Assembly: GCA_964019055.1 (NCBI GenBank)
Contig: OZ025221.1
Coordinates: 5,286,968-5,350,967, forward strand
Direction of reading: 5' to 3'
Length of the DNA stretch: 64,000 nt
Source of the DNA: Anthopleura xanthogrammica
Taxonomy: Eukaryota > Cnidaria > Anthozoa > Actiniaria > Actiniidae
Positions 1 to 15,308 of the stretch are shown here, piece after piece; the stretch's first letter is position 1; the number at the start of each line of letters is the position of its first letter. Made by a program: the position numbers and the translations under genes. Below the pieces are notes generated by a model, which was not told where the DNA came from, made no database searches, and saw nothing but the letters and a program-made list of their open reading frames with translations.

Positions 1-788
1 CAAAAAACATGGTGGGGCTAACCCCCCCCCCCCCAAAGCATCTCCCCCTCCACAGTGCCTGGATCATATTATGCAAACTCAGACTAAAGTTCTTGAATGT
101 GAGGCGTGCTCACACATGAGGAACATCAATCATTAATTTGTTCACAATAGAGGGTTTGAGAGCAGCCATGCTGTAGGGCAGGAACAATACAATGTTCTTT
201 AACAACAAGAGATTTTATTTCCCAAAGGAGGACATTTCTACTATTTTGATCTACAACATGGCTGATATGAAATCCCTCTATACACTGTGCTATGATATAC
301 AAGGCACTACCCTCCCCTCTTTACTTAAATACACAACCGAACCAATAGATAATTTATAATTAATGTATAATTTCATAAACAAGACTTTGTGTCAATTTTA
401 TTCACTTTTGCATAATTTACCATAACTCATAATAAATATACTTCCCTTCATATTCTTTCTATTCTTACTATTAAAAGAACAGTAATTTTTTACATTATAA
501 TTTTTTTCTTTAAAAAACCTCTAGGCTTATTTTTCTGCACAAAGAGAAAAAAAAATTAACTGAGGTGAGTTTCTCTTTTTCCTTTTTTTGTTAGCAAAGC
601 TGATCTTGTATTGGTAATGTTATTCACTTCTAAATGAATGAGATTATATAATGGGATTTTAATGGGACATTTTTGATTACATCAGATTTGGCTTAGGCCC
701 ATTCCATACGCCACTCTAATCATTTGCCAAAACCAACTGATGAATTAATTAAGTATGGCAAAAAGTGGGACATGAATGAGTAGTCTGC

Positions 789-850
789 GTCACATCCGGA
801 CAAACTACAGTTAAGTCCACGGACTTAACCATAGTTTATCCGGATGTGAC
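789..850. repeat. Near-perfect hairpin
   Basis: The arm GTCACATCCGGACAAACTA is followed by a short loop and its near-exact reverse complement, with TTAAGTCC/GGACTTAA at the centre. It may be a minimal foldback element or a solo pair of transposon ends. Confidence 0.7.
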
Positions 851-1355
851 ACAGGTTATGAATGAGCTGCTGCTCCAGTGTTACATGCAGTAAGCCCTGT
901 TGAACTTTACTTGCTTGCTGTACCAAATTGAAACTGCCAAACAAAACTGTCAGGTTCATACACTGCTCTCTTGCCGTACTCATTTCTTCATTACGTTTGG
1001 CACAATAGGCAGAATTAAGTTCAACATATCATCAGGGGTGGATTTAGGGGTGGGCGAACGGGTCGCAGCCCTCATTTTAAAAGATGTATTTTCTTTAACT
1101 TGGCGAAATAAAAAAATGCATATGGTATTCTCGAAGGTTTTCTCTCAGGATGAAGTTTTCTGGCCCACCCTTTCTTGGATTCCTGGATCTGCCCCTGATT
1201 ATGTTCACTGTCTGAATCAGCAGTCACTCCAAAGCAATTTGGAGTTGAACCTATTAGTATTAGGTTCAGCACATGAGTCGAATGGTGTATAGAATGGGCC
1301 TTGTCCAGGTCTTATCTCCAGACACAGAGCACAATACGGTCTTTTTTAAACAGAC

Positions 1356-1561
1356 AATAGATCTCTTTACCTCTGGTGTATATTTGTATTCCCATTTCAG
1401 TCCATGTGTCATTCCTTAGAGTATCATTTCCTTGTTTAACGGTTGCAAATGAGAAGACACATGAATATGGATACATCTCAAACAAAGAATCTTATTGTCA
1501 AGAGAATGACACGTGGTCTGAAATGGGAAAACATTATGTCCAAGTTGAAAAGGTCAATAGA
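1356..1561. mobile_element. MITE, ATAGACC family
   Basis: The element has terminal inverted repeats carrying CCCATTTCAG and CTGAAATGGG and an internal AACGGTTGCA segment. Related copies occur at 15309-15509, 37812-38180, 42280-42479, 43468-43634, 49179-49348, 50428-50596, 58709-58880 and 58930-59342. No transposase is present. Confidence 0.75.
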
Positions 1562-1724
1562 ATAGTAATCAGTTCAGGTATATGCTTTACACAGATCCAC
1601 GGTTTTACTTGTTTTCAGGTGATACCATTGCCTGAAATTTTTAAGAAAAAAGTAAATCAAAATACTGCAACTTGAAGTCTGTATGCTTTACTGATAAAAG
1701 TGTAAAACCTGTCATAATATATAT

Positions 1725-1998
1725 CAGATTAGATCAGGTTAGATACATTACCCCTCCCCCCAAACAAAGCCTGTCATACCCCTGGGTTAACAGATGTGAT
1801 ATCAAGTCTTTATACATACCATTGAGTAATGAAAGACAGTATAAAATACATCAGATTAGATCAGGTTAGATACAATACCCCTCCCCCCACACAAAGCCTG
1901 TCATACCCCTGGGTTAACAGATGTGATATCAAGTCTTTATACATACCATTGAGTAATGAAAGACAGTATAAAATACATCAGATTAGATCAGGTTAGAC
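1725..1998. repeat. Tandem repeat, 127-base unit, about 2.1 copies
   Basis: The word CAGATTAGATCAGGTTAGA recurs at 1725, 1852 and 1979, exactly 127 bases apart. The first two units are almost identical along their whole length. Confidence 0.9.
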
Positions 1999-2443
1999 AC
2001 CATATTACCAGAAGGTTGAATGTTGAATTGAGAGTGGAGTGGATTATCAGACTTGAGTTTAGTAGAGTCACCAAGGTGATACAAGAGTGGACAGACAAGA
2101 GTGGAGGAAGATTGAATGTAGATTTGACAAAGTAGATGGATAAGAAATTGAAAAAAAGGAAAATTAACGTTTATTTAATCCCATTTAGGGGGTTTGTACT
2201 CATTAGTGTAGGGGGGGTCGGCAAAATCACTTGTAGCCTTTTCCAAATAACAGGGATTGTGCTAGGATTTTGTAATGCGTGTCCTGGGACCCATGTGTCT
2301 GGGCACTATGGGGTCCCTAACATATTTGATGGCATTCTAGATCCCATTCTTTTGTAAGCAGGGGAGGGGAGGGTGTAATATGATCATTTCTTCTCTATCA
2401 AGGAAGCACCTATCCTGGACAAGTTTGGAGCTACATAAGAGAT

Positions 2444-5081
<2,638 letters not shown>

Positions 5082-5156
5082 CTTGGATTTGTTGTAACGA
5101 CTGACCGAGCTGTGTTGGCGATTTTAGAAGAGGCTGGGTCGACTCTGCCGCATTTC

Positions 5157-5180
5157 GGGGGGGGGGGGGGGGGGGGGGGT
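5157..5180. repeat. Poly(G)/poly(C) tract
   Basis: A G run of more than 20 bases lies about 80 bases upstream of the TVP23 start codon, so it probably falls in its promoter or 5' leader. Similar C or G runs recur through the window. Confidence 0.9.
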
Positions 5181-5884
5181 ACCCGCTACCCAATCCTGGA
5201 TTTTAAACCTGTTATTTTGACGTCCTCCAAGACGCGCAGTTAAATTCACAAGCTCATTTCAACTACGTTATTCATTCAAATTTGAATGACTATTTATTCA
5301 TCATAAAATAATCGTTTTCTTAAACTGCACACTAGATTAAGTTATACGGCATTGTTATGATACTAATGATATTTACATATTTTTCTCGAATTCAGCGTTC
5401 CTCCTTGAGCATAAACACATATCATAGGGAAAATATAAAATGACAGAGATTTTTCGCCTTAATTGCGCAAAGTTTTTGGTTTGCGCACATTGCGCACCAT
5501 GGCTAAACATTTGCGCATATGTTGGATTTGGTTATCCAAATGTGTCCGTTTCCCGCCAAACGCCAGTAACTTTGGTGGAGGGGCCGAGATGGTAGCGTAG
5601 TAAAGTGAGTTGTATGAGTTGACTAATTTGCTGGTAACCACGCAAAGCCAGAGATTTCAATTTCTCATAAATACTGTTTTTTTACCACGCACAATAACAA
5701 TAACTCTTAATTAGATTTATTCCTTTTCTTTCAGTTTCTTAATTTGTTGCCTGGTGATATAAAATATTGCTAATAAGTTTCAGGCCTGAGTTCTTTCAAT
5801 AGTTTATACACAAAATATTTTACTGATGTACATTCAATAATTAACAAAAAAATTACCATGATCAATCTCTCTCGCAATTACTTA

Positions 5885-6958
5885 TTATTCGAAATTCGAT
5901 TCCTGGCTGCCGGTTTTACATTTTTCTTTTCTATACAAAGAGAAAGCAGACCGACGTTGGTTGTTATCCGTTTCCCTCGTCGTCAGCAGTCTGTTGCTCA
6001 TTGATAAGCGGCGAAGGCATTCAAGAGGGTTCAGCCCACTCGGTTGTTGTGTGTGACTGTGGGACAATGGAATATAGCCATGTGATTGGTAATAAGGGGA
6101 ACAGAATGAAAACCAAGGATAAACGCTATAGCTCGGATTTGGTGTCATGGGGCATGTTGTAGCTCTTTTCGTTCTCCGCGCTCTGTGGTTTTTGAACCAA
6201 ATCTTTAAAAAGAAAATTGCAGTGAATTCATTTTCAATTAAGAAAACATAACTGGATCCATGTTATTTCTCCATGTTGCCGGTCTCAAAAAAAAAATGTG
6301 TTCCGCAACACAATAGGCGTTCAATCAAATACTATACCTTGATTGAAGAGTAAGATGTATCAAACTTTTCAGCCAATTGTTTGCACAAACTTCGCGATGG
6401 ATAGTGGTAGTTGTGGAATACTTCTTCTAATTCTTGTTTTTGAACGGCGGTAAAAATGGTTTTTCTCTTTTTTTCTACATTCTGGACGAATGTATTTCCT
6501 AAAATACAACAATAAATAAGAACATAAAAATGAGTACTGTAATAGAGAACAATAAGCAGCTCTTCATAACTTTTTCTGCTAAAATTAAGCCTTAAAAACA
6601 AATTTCTCATCATCCTAAAGTCATCGTATAAAGTAAATTATGCCGAGAGATCTTAGATATTAAAACAGCAACATTGATTAAAACGTATAGCCGGTAAAAA
6701 CATATTGATCTAGATCTTCATTTTTATTTGGTTTAACAATTTAACAATATTTATTAGCTAGAGGAGTGCCCTCTACAAACTATAGGGTTTACCTTTGCGA
6801 GTCGCGTTGTTATCTCCATCGGATTGTGCGAAACCGCGACTTTCTTCTTCGATCTCAAATCCATCTAATTCTTGATTTTTCAGATTACAATCAGTTTTCT
6901 TCTTTTCCGACCCAGGTACTACTTTGTGCATCAGGGACACTTTTCTGCTGTGAAGCAT
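5885..6958 (-). CDS. Divergent homeodomain transcription factor
   Basis: Homeodomain proteins bind DNA in the nucleus and regulate transcription. Three exons join in frame: 6793-6958, 6338-6498 and 5885-6202, giving 214 residues. The 60-residue homeodomain spans about 64-123 without gaps: Phe8 falls at residue 71 and Trp48 at 111, followed by FKNHRARRTKR. Residue 50 is Lys, as in Otx, Goosecoid and Pitx classes, and Asn51 is kept. Helix 3 is unusual in having NHRAR where most have NRRAK. An intron splits the domain just before WFKN (between residues 109 and 110). The N-terminal 60 residues are acidic and low in complexity; the C-terminal region is rich in Ser, Tyr, Pro and His, with no recognised motif. 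I cannot assign it to a named class; a diverged PRD-like or lineage-specific gene is most likely. Confidence 0.85.
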
Positions 6959-7476
6959 TTCTTCTTCCGTTCTTTAGAATTCGATCGGCGGTCAACTTTG
7001 GAGTTCAAGAAAGTTACTTTATACTAAAGTTATTTTGAAATAAAAGTGATAATCGTTATTACATCGACTTTAATATACGATTCAAAGACATCAGCATACG
7101 TCATGCATCACGTGACGTGCGTCAAAATTATCTTGTTTTTGAGAACTCTTTGGGCTCCAACCTACAAGTTATCCGACAATTCACGAATAGACGTTATTTG
7201 GAAGCTAAACTTCATATAAATAACACATATAGTATTTTCAAAGTTATATCTAATACTTTATTGAGAAACATTAGTGTTTTATGATCATCATTGAGCACCG
7301 TAAATTTCTTCACGTGCAAGACTGCTTTTTCGGTTTTTCTTTTCTCAGTTTTGTTACGTCTTGTTTTTGTTGTTTTGTTAAATTGTGTCAGTTGTCAACA
7401 ACTCGGCCAAGCACGTTCGCATCAATCCCTTTCGAGTTGAGAAAAAATAGAAAGGAAAACAAACAAACAAACAAAA

Positions 7477-7536
7477 GAAAAAGAGAAGAGAAGAGAAGAG
7501 AAGAGAAGAGAAGAGAAGAGAAGAGAAGAGAAGAGA
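7477..7536 (+). repeat. AAGAG microsatellite
   Basis: Uninterrupted pentanucleotide purine repeat, AGAGA phase, about 12 units. Confidence 0.95.
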
Positions 7537-8084
7537 GGTAACCTTTTTAACGTTCCCTATTTAAAAAAGCCATCTTCCCTTTTCAAATGATATAACCTTT
7601 TTTATAGTTGACTTATACACCTAGTTACATAATGATCTATCCTTATGTGACGTAGGTACCTTGGTTACCATAGTAACCGTACCAAAATCATCAACATTTT
7701 TAAACTACTTAATTAGCAATTAGTTAGTAATTGGTAATTAAGAGATGATAACTAGCGGTAAGCTAGTGTGGGCTGCGTCGGTGTTTCTAATGAAACAGTA
7801 TGGATAAAAAGTTAAATTTTACACCGTAAAAAATAAGAGGAAAAATAAGGACTAGCATCCGAAACGTCAATTAGTAAGTTAAGATTGTCTCTTCGACCTA
7901 GCTAGTGTTTTTAATATGAAAAGAAAATACTAGCTTTCAGGTGATGTAATTACTGAATTATGATATACCAACCTACAAATAGTACTTTTGGAAGGACATT
8001 CCTAAACACACCAAAGGTTTTGGCGTAGCTAGTGTCATGAAAGGAGGAAGGAGGGGTGGGAAATAAATGAAATAAAGATGTAGC

Positions 8085-8205
8085 TTGGTCTACTCGCTAC
8101 TCTCTCTCCCCATAACTAACACCAAGACGTATGAAGACAGAGCATTCTCTGTTGCTGCGGCACATCTTTGGAACTCAATCCCTGATGAAATTAGAAATAG
8201 CTTTT
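8085..8205 (+). pseudogene. LINE reverse-transcriptase C-terminal remnant
   Basis: Translation of this stretch gives YEDRAFSVAAAHLWNSIPDE. This closely resembles the conserved tail RAFSVAAPRLWNSLP found at the end of CR1/L2/Rex-like non-LTR retrotransposon polyproteins. A stop follows after IRNSFSQYML, and nothing upstream resembles the catalytic core, so this is a 5'-truncated copy. A GTT run follows it. Confidence 0.75.
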
Positions 8206-8794
8206 CGCAATATATGTTGTAGTTGTTGTTGTTGTTGTTTGTTACAAGTATTTTTACAAGTACAACAAGAATTTGTATATTTTCACGTGAGTTCAAAGTC
8301 GTATCAGCAAAGATTTTATTCATATTTGCGACAGAAAGGACAAAAAACAGCCAAGTTGAAATAATTGAACGAGTTTAAAAATTAATTGGGCGGCCATGGT
8401 TAGGCGCGTCGCACTGTAAAAACAATAGGCAAAAAAAACTTTCAAATGTTATCGATACCCTGAAGGAAAAACAAACTTTGTATAATTGGCATGAATCAGT
8501 ACAGAAAGTTCAAATACTAACAGAAAAGAGTCGATCTTTGTGGATCTAGAGCCTTTGAATGAATTATTTCTAGCAAAAGTATTGGGTTGCCTGTGGAAGA
8601 TATTTCGAAGACCTGGGATCGAACTTGCCTGTAAACGAGGGAAGAACTGACTGAAATATTTTTGTTGGACCTTGAGATTTCTTTCTTATTATCTTTCTTT
8701 CGAAATTGGGCGGTAAATAATTCAGAAAATACCTCATAAACGCTCTCAATGGTGTAAGGATTGGATATTTTAACTCAAGAGGACGATCGCTAAT

Positions 8795-11041
8795 ATGGAT
8801 CCCGCACAAATTGACAATCTTTTCCTTGGTATTCTCCAAAATTGTGGTCAAATTGAACCGTTTTTGGACATTATTTTTAACTTTTTGGCGAGAAGGACAG
8901 ATTTTTTTCGAATAATGCACAAGAAAGATGATAAAATGGGGTTCCCTGAAGGAGTAGCAGAGAAAATGGTCATTAAGGTCAGTAAAGAAAGTTTCGTTCA
9001 AAGCCATGAAATATAAAGTACAACAGAGTAAAAACAGGTTATGAGCCGATACGTCTCATTTCGAATTCCAATGTTTCTTTGTATTTTTAAAACTCAGATA
9101 TTTAAGAAATACCAAAGGATAGTTCTTGGAAGTGTTGATGTAAAGAAAGAAAAGAAAGCAAGCAAATCTAAAACCAAAACTAAAGAGGCAACTTCTTTGG
9201 ACACTACTAAAGAAAAACAAGAAGAACGGAAGAAACAAGAACATGAAGGAGAAGAAAAACAAGTAAGATATCACTGCTTGATTAAAGTTAAATCTGGGTA
9301 AACTTCTTATGCTTCCCATCTTCCATTTTTCTTATTAGTATTTTCTCATTTTCTCTTTTGTTCAAATTATTAAAGTATAGATTTATTTGTGATTGTAAAA
9401 ATTGTTATAAACATTATGTGCCATGACCTCCTGTGTTTCTGAATTTTCCTTAATGTACCACTGTGTTCATTGCTATGCACTGATCCAGACAACAGATGCA
9501 ACAGGGAAATTGGGCAATACACTGCCCTCAATCAAACAAATTGTTCGGTACTATCTTTACCTACTGACTGTGGTAATTAAGTAATAGTTTGTGTATATTA
9601 ATCAATTTTTGACCATATTTCTCCGCTATGGGAATAAGATTCATAATTGATTCTTTTATTAAAGTTTACTGACTTACATCTTATTAACATCAATGATATT
9701 TTACAGAAATCCGAGCCATCACCTGAGATGTCTGTTGCCGCTCCAACTGTCGTTGCTTCAACTGTTGAGGTAACATCATCTGATGTTGACCAATCTGTCC
9801 ATGAGGTACAAGATGAAAAGAGTAACACAGCTTCAAAGGAAACAAAATCCACACATGAAACAGCACCAAGGTTTGTCTTATAAACCACAAAACTGGAAAA
9901 TTCCTTTAGCACATCATATTTAGTATTATGTAAACTGTTTATTTTCTTAGTGAAAAATCTTCAGAATCTGAGCCCAAGCTGTTAGAACCAGGCAAGCTTC
10001 CCGAGTGCTACAATGGTGCAGTCTTGGATAAGTACACATGGTCACAAACAATAAAGGATATAGACATTAAAGTACCTGTACCAAAATGTGTTCAACGAGC
10101 CAGAGATCTGTCTGTAGAAATAAAAAGCACATCTTTGAAAGTTTCTTTAAAAGGGAACATTCCACGTGAAGGTATGTTTAACAGGGGTGGATCGATCTGG
10201 GGGAGAGGTGCAGGGGGTGTGCACCCCCCTGGGTCAACTTTGTACACCTATTTGAAGATAAACAATACAAAATAATGTGTTTTTTTTGCTTTGATTCAAA
10301 GGGTTGCACCCTAACTGGGCTGACTTTGTACCAATACCAATGCAACTTCCCAATCCAAATTTTTTTTCTTATTTGGATTCTTCCTGGTTCGACCTTTATT
10401 TTTGATTTTGCATTTTTTGTGGGCATGTGCTCCTATAAGAGGCTGGGGCTGACATTAATAGAGCATTACATCCCTTTTCATTCCATACTGTACGTATTCA
10501 TCCACTGCAAAAGTATAGGTATAGTTGCAGTTCTTGTAAACTCACAGTGGCAGTTAGGGGAGGCTGACTTACAGAAATTGATATATCATGCACCAATTAA
10601 AAATCTTAACACCTTTCAGAACTGCCTTCTGGAAGTAATATGCTTGTTGATGGGGAACTCCAGAGAGCAGTAAAATGTGAAGACTCCATGTGGTCATTAG
10701 AGCCAGGAAAGTGTGTCCAGATTAACCTGGAAAAAACTGAGGAACGATTCTGGACGACTGTATATAAAGGAGACCCTGAGATTGACAGAACCAAGGTGGA
10801 CTCTACAAGGAATATTGACGACTTTGATGAACAAACACAAACAGATTTCCAGCAAGTTATGTATGACCATCAGCAAAAACAAATGGGCAAGCCAACAAGT
10901 AAAGAAAAGGTAGAGAAACAGGTTCTAGAGTTGCATGTTAGAGAAATATCATGATCAGGCTGCAGCAGTCATGTTGTATGGCAGTAAAATGCAATCAATC
11001 CATTAATCCATTGACTGATTAATTGCTTCAGGAAAAATGAC

Positions 11042-11072
<31 letters not shown>

Positions 11073-11465
11073 ACACATTTTCATCCAAAAATTATTTGTT
11101 ACAAGTTGCCTAATGATTTGACATGAGTGTAATGCAAAAAACATTGCTAATCTAGGGGTCTGCAATTCCCTCGGACCCCCCAGATTAGCCCCCCCCCCCC
11201 CCCCCAACTCAAAACTATGCTCCGCTGTCCCTGTGTTTTGTTTTCCTCCCTCAGCAAAGACCTAGTAAAGCTTTGCCCTGACTTAGAGCAGCCCAAAGGT
11301 TGTTTTATGGTTCTATAGAGACAGATTGATGGATTATTGGTAATGTTTTTTAAAATTTATTTTTTGTAGAACACCCATGAGTTGCTGGAAAAAGCCTGGA
11401 ATGCCAAGGGTTCTCCATTTGCTGGCACACCATTTGATCCATCACAAGTGAATATATCAGGCTGA
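8795..11465 (+). CDS. NUDCD3: NudC domain-containing protein 3
   Basis: NUDCD3 is an HSP90-associated co-chaperone that stabilises dynein intermediate chain and other beta-propeller clients. Six exons join in frame: 8795-8977, 9098-9262, 9707-9870, 9951-10171, 10620-10909 and 11370-11465, giving 372 residues (human 361). The N-terminal helical domain (residues 1-75) reads FLARRTDFFRIM and MGFPEG, typical of the NudC N-domain. A lysine- and glutamate-rich linker follows (about 76-185). The CS domain (about 190-290) contains YTWSQTIKDIDIKVPVPK and MWSLEPGKCVQINL, and the tail DYHQKL-like block appears as MYDHQQKQMGKP. The donor of exon 5 was set at AAAAG|GTAGAG because it restores the family spacing before HELLEKAWNAKGSPF. 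A polyadenylation signal lies at 11760-11765. Confidence 0.95.
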
Positions 11466-11537
11466 AAAGACATTGTTACAAGAACATTACATGGCTCATT
11501 ATAATTATTATTAACCCTTTGAATCCTAACCCTTCAA

Positions 11538-11674
11538 ATAGACTCCTTGCAGCTCATCGATATGCAGCTCAATTTGGAGAACAAAGCAATAAGTTCCAAT
11601 TCTCAGGAGATTGAAATCCTTTTGTTTTGTCCTCCAAATTGTGCTGCTTTGACGTCACGTGAAAGGGGTCTATA
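11538..11674. mobile_element. MITE, GCAGCTCAATTTGGAG family
   Basis: The internal arms GCAGCTCAATTTGGAG and CTCCAAATTGTGCTGC are inverted, and the outer ends AATAGAC/GTCTAT resemble the ATAGACC family. A second copy is at 43867-44003. Confidence 0.7.
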
Positions 11675-11807
11675 TCAGGCTGAAAAGACATTGTTACAAG
11701 TCTGACCATATGGCTCATTATTAACCCTTTTCCTAACCCCTCAAAATTATCATACACTCAATAAAAAGAAACAAGCCTTTTTGAAGTTCAAAGGATAACT
11801 GGAGATG

Positions 11808-11943
11808 AATAGCTGTTATAACGGATGCATGCAAATGAGATCACAAGCATTGTATTGACCCGATAGCCTCACTTGTTTGATTCTTATAACCAAAGAATAT
11901 CTCATTTCCATCTCATTTGCATGCATCCATAATAACAGCTATT
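11808..11943. mobile_element. MITE, AATAGCTGTTAT family
   Basis: The ends AATAGCTGTTAT and ATAACAGCTATT are inverted, with further pairing across GATGCATGCAAATGAGA. Copies at 24113-24242 and 28964-29088 sit at matching places in two segmental duplicates, so those predate the duplication. Confidence 0.75.
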
Positions 11944-12024
11944 GGTGGCATATAGCATTGTGAGAAAAAATTGGAAATGTGAGATGGTAGAGCTTGTTTA
12001 AAAAGTTTAAAAATTTAAGGTATA

Positions 12025-12188
12025 CAGGGCTCAATATAACAGTCAATGTCTGGCCAAATTTGGTACTTGACCAGTCAAATACGGTTTTGAACGGACATGT
12101 TGATCGGTCTTATTTGAAAAAAATAAAATAAAATATCATACGTCGGACATCTTGACCGGCATATGACTGGCTGTTATTTTGAGCCCTG
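12025..12188. mobile_element. MITE, CAGGGCTTGAAATAAC family
   Basis: Starts CAGGGCTCAATATAACAGTC and ends with the inverse GACTGGCTGTTATTTTGAGC. The copy at 20249-20436 has the same ends around repeated GACCAGTCA-type words. Confidence 0.75.
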
Positions 12189-12717
12189 GGTATAGCTTTC
12201 AAGTTGCATGTTGAGTTATTTAAAGATTCTCTGCAAGAGCATATGCAGGGTGGGAATTTAGTAGTAATGTTGCCTTTTATGCTTGCCCTTGGTCCCCAAT
12301 ACCAATAGCCTGGAACATAATATTGAAAGGTGCACAAATAGGTTGTTGTAGAGTATTTAAGATACAATGTGGGATGGTGGGAAACATTCCCCTCCCAGCA
12401 GACAGTCTAAAATTACTGTGATTTTTATAATTACATGGACAATGAAGTTCAAATATCAATGTGCAAAATTGCATTTACGCAGCCGCCAATCAATGATGAT
12501 AAGGCGGTACCTTTTATATTTTTGACTGGTGGAGTGAAAAAACACATATCAAAGGGCAACTCGCAATAAAAACACGAAATTATTTCAGTGTCTGTGTAAT
12601 TTTGAAATTTGCAGTAAAAAAGTGCCAATAAACTTTTTTGGCCTGCAAAATTAAATACCTATAAAATTCTTTCAATATTTTCAAAAAATCTTATGGTTAT
12701 GTCTGTAAAACTATGAA

Positions 12718-13491
12718 TTAAAACTGTTCCACTTCCTCATTAACAGCCTCGTGAATATACTCCAGTAAATGTTCACTTTCCTCGTGAGCTGTGTTTTTAA
12801 CATATATATGTCTAACATCGGTAAATCCTATAAACCCAAATATAACCTTCAAGTACGGGACCTGAAAGTCAAGTTTTGCCATGTCTTCCTTAGTGTAGTC
12901 TCCACCCGATGACGTAACCAAGAGCAGAGGACGTCCAGTCACTAACCCCTTGGGGCCTGTGGTCGTCTCTTGAAATGTCAATCCTGGCTGAACGATACAG
13001 TCTATATATTGTTTAAGCACATATGGGATACTGAAGTTCCACATAGGGCTTGAGACAACTAGTTTATCTGCTGAGAATAGTGTTTTGATCATTTGTTCAA
13101 CTGAGGTCATGTTATCTCTGTCCCCTGGTATCTCTTTCCCTGTTACCATCCTCATCTTACTAGCAACGTGTGATAAATTGTACTGGAGTAGTTCCTTATC
13201 CCAAAGATTAACTTCTTGAATAACGTGACGGGGGTTTCTTTCTTTGTAAGACTTAAAAAACGCCTTTGAAGCAATTCCTGTCCAGGATTTTTCGTCGGAG
13301 CCAGAACAATTTAGGTGAAGAATTTGTACTCTTTTTTCGGTTTTCCTCAAATCATCACTCGATTTTACTTCTCCAGGAAATGCAGAAATATAGGAACAAC
13401 TCCTAAGGCTTCCTAAATGCTTGAATAGAGGAATATTTGACGTTGTTTTTAAGAAAAGCCGGGTGTTTCTTAGCGAAGACAGTCTTGCCAT
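12718..13491 (-). CDS. AzoR-type FMN-dependent NADH azoreductase/quinone reductase
   Basis: A single uninterrupted exon of 257 residues. From residue 53 (KRVQILHLNCS) it shows the flavodoxin-2 fold of bacterial AzoR: the FMN-loop motif PMWNFSIPYVLKQYID (starting at about 149) followed by GLTFQ and GPKGLVTG, then TSSGGDY (about 193). AzoR enzymes use NAD(P)H and FMN to reduce quinones and azo compounds. Residues 1-40 are basic, hydroxylated and lack acidic residues, like a mitochondrial presequence. The ATG at 13491 was chosen over the one at 13635 because it lies in CCAAGATGGCAAG and because the upstream extension is AT-rich and unlike the family. The absence of introns among intron-rich neighbours is consistent with lateral acquisition or retroposition. 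It shares a 356-base divergent promoter with NDUFAB1. Confidence 0.88.
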   Translation of the reverse strand: MARLSSLRNTRLFLKTTSNIPLFKHLGSLRSCSYISAFPGEVKSSDDLRKTEKRVQILHLNCSGSDEKSWTGIASKAFFKSYKERNPRHVIQEVNLWDKELLQYNLSHVASKMRMVTGKEIPGDRDNMTSVEQMIKTLFSADKLVVSSPMWNFSIPYVLKQYIDCIVQPGLTFQETTTGPKGLVTGRPLLLVTSSGGDYTKEDMAKLDFQVPYLKVIFGFIGFTDVRHIYVKNTAHEESEHLLEYIHEAVNEEVEQF

Positions 13492-13770
13492 CTTGGACTC
13501 GTGTGCGTTTATATTGCACAAGGGCGCAAAATAAATCAGGGGGGAGGGCAAGTCTGAAAAATTAAAAGTTAAGTCAAAAAATATTTCTGTAAATCCATTT
13601 GATAGATTAGAATCAAAAAGGATATGATCAGTCAATATTTAAAAATTCTTATACTTAAATTTATGTCTGCTGTCTAATTTAAATTTTCTTTATAGGTTAT
13701 TATAATAATGTAATTTTACCCCTCCCCTGTTGTAAAAGTCTTTTTGGCTGTAAATAAGAACTACATTTTC

Positions 13771-13794
13771 ATTGGACGTTCTTTCTCGTCCAAT
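13771..13794. promoter_or_regulatory. Inverted pair of CCAAT boxes
   Basis: ATTGGACG (13771) and CGTCCAAT (13787) form a symmetric pair 54-77 bases upstream of the NDUFAB1 start, in the divergent promoter with the reductase gene. CCAAT is the NF-Y site; function is inferred. Confidence 0.5.
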
Positions 13795-13847
13795 GAGAAG
13801 GGCCGTTATATCCTGTCCCAGGATACCTTGCCGCAGACCTTTCCAAG

Positions 13848-15204
<1,357 letters not shown>

Positions 15205-15308
15205 CATAGTTTTAACCAGGTAGGGACTGTTTGTTTATTATGTTGTGACCCTAACTAAGGGCACCCCCTTTTTCTGAGCTAGAAGCAAAGTGCATTCTGG
15301 TCAGTTAG

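Larger units (their letters stand above)
1..2443. other. Non-coding flank with repeats
   Basis: No convincing coding region is seen. The stretch has a C tract near 21-34, a 62-base hairpin at 789-850, a MITE copy at 1356-1561 and a 127-base tandem repeat at 1725-1998. On the minus strand an AATAAA (2170-2175) could serve the TVP23 transcript that ends upstream of it. Confidence 0.6.
6959..8794. other. Intergenic region between homeobox gene and NUDCD3
   Basis: No intact gene is seen. It contains an AGAGA-type microsatellite (about 7477-7536) and a LINE C-terminal remnant (8085-8205). The last few hundred bases should hold the NUDCD3 promoter and leader. Confidence 0.55.
11466..12717. other. 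Convergent intergenic region with MITEs
   Basis: Lies between the 3' ends of NUDCD3 and the azoreductase-like gene. It holds the NUDCD3 polyadenylation signal AATAAA at 11760 and three inverted-repeat elements (11538-11674, 11808-11943, 12025-12188). No coding region is seen. Confidence 0.6.

Noticed and set aside
13492..13635. 48-residue upstream extension of the azoreductase ORF
   Set aside because: It is AT-rich, unlike the family, and the downstream ATG has a much better start context.
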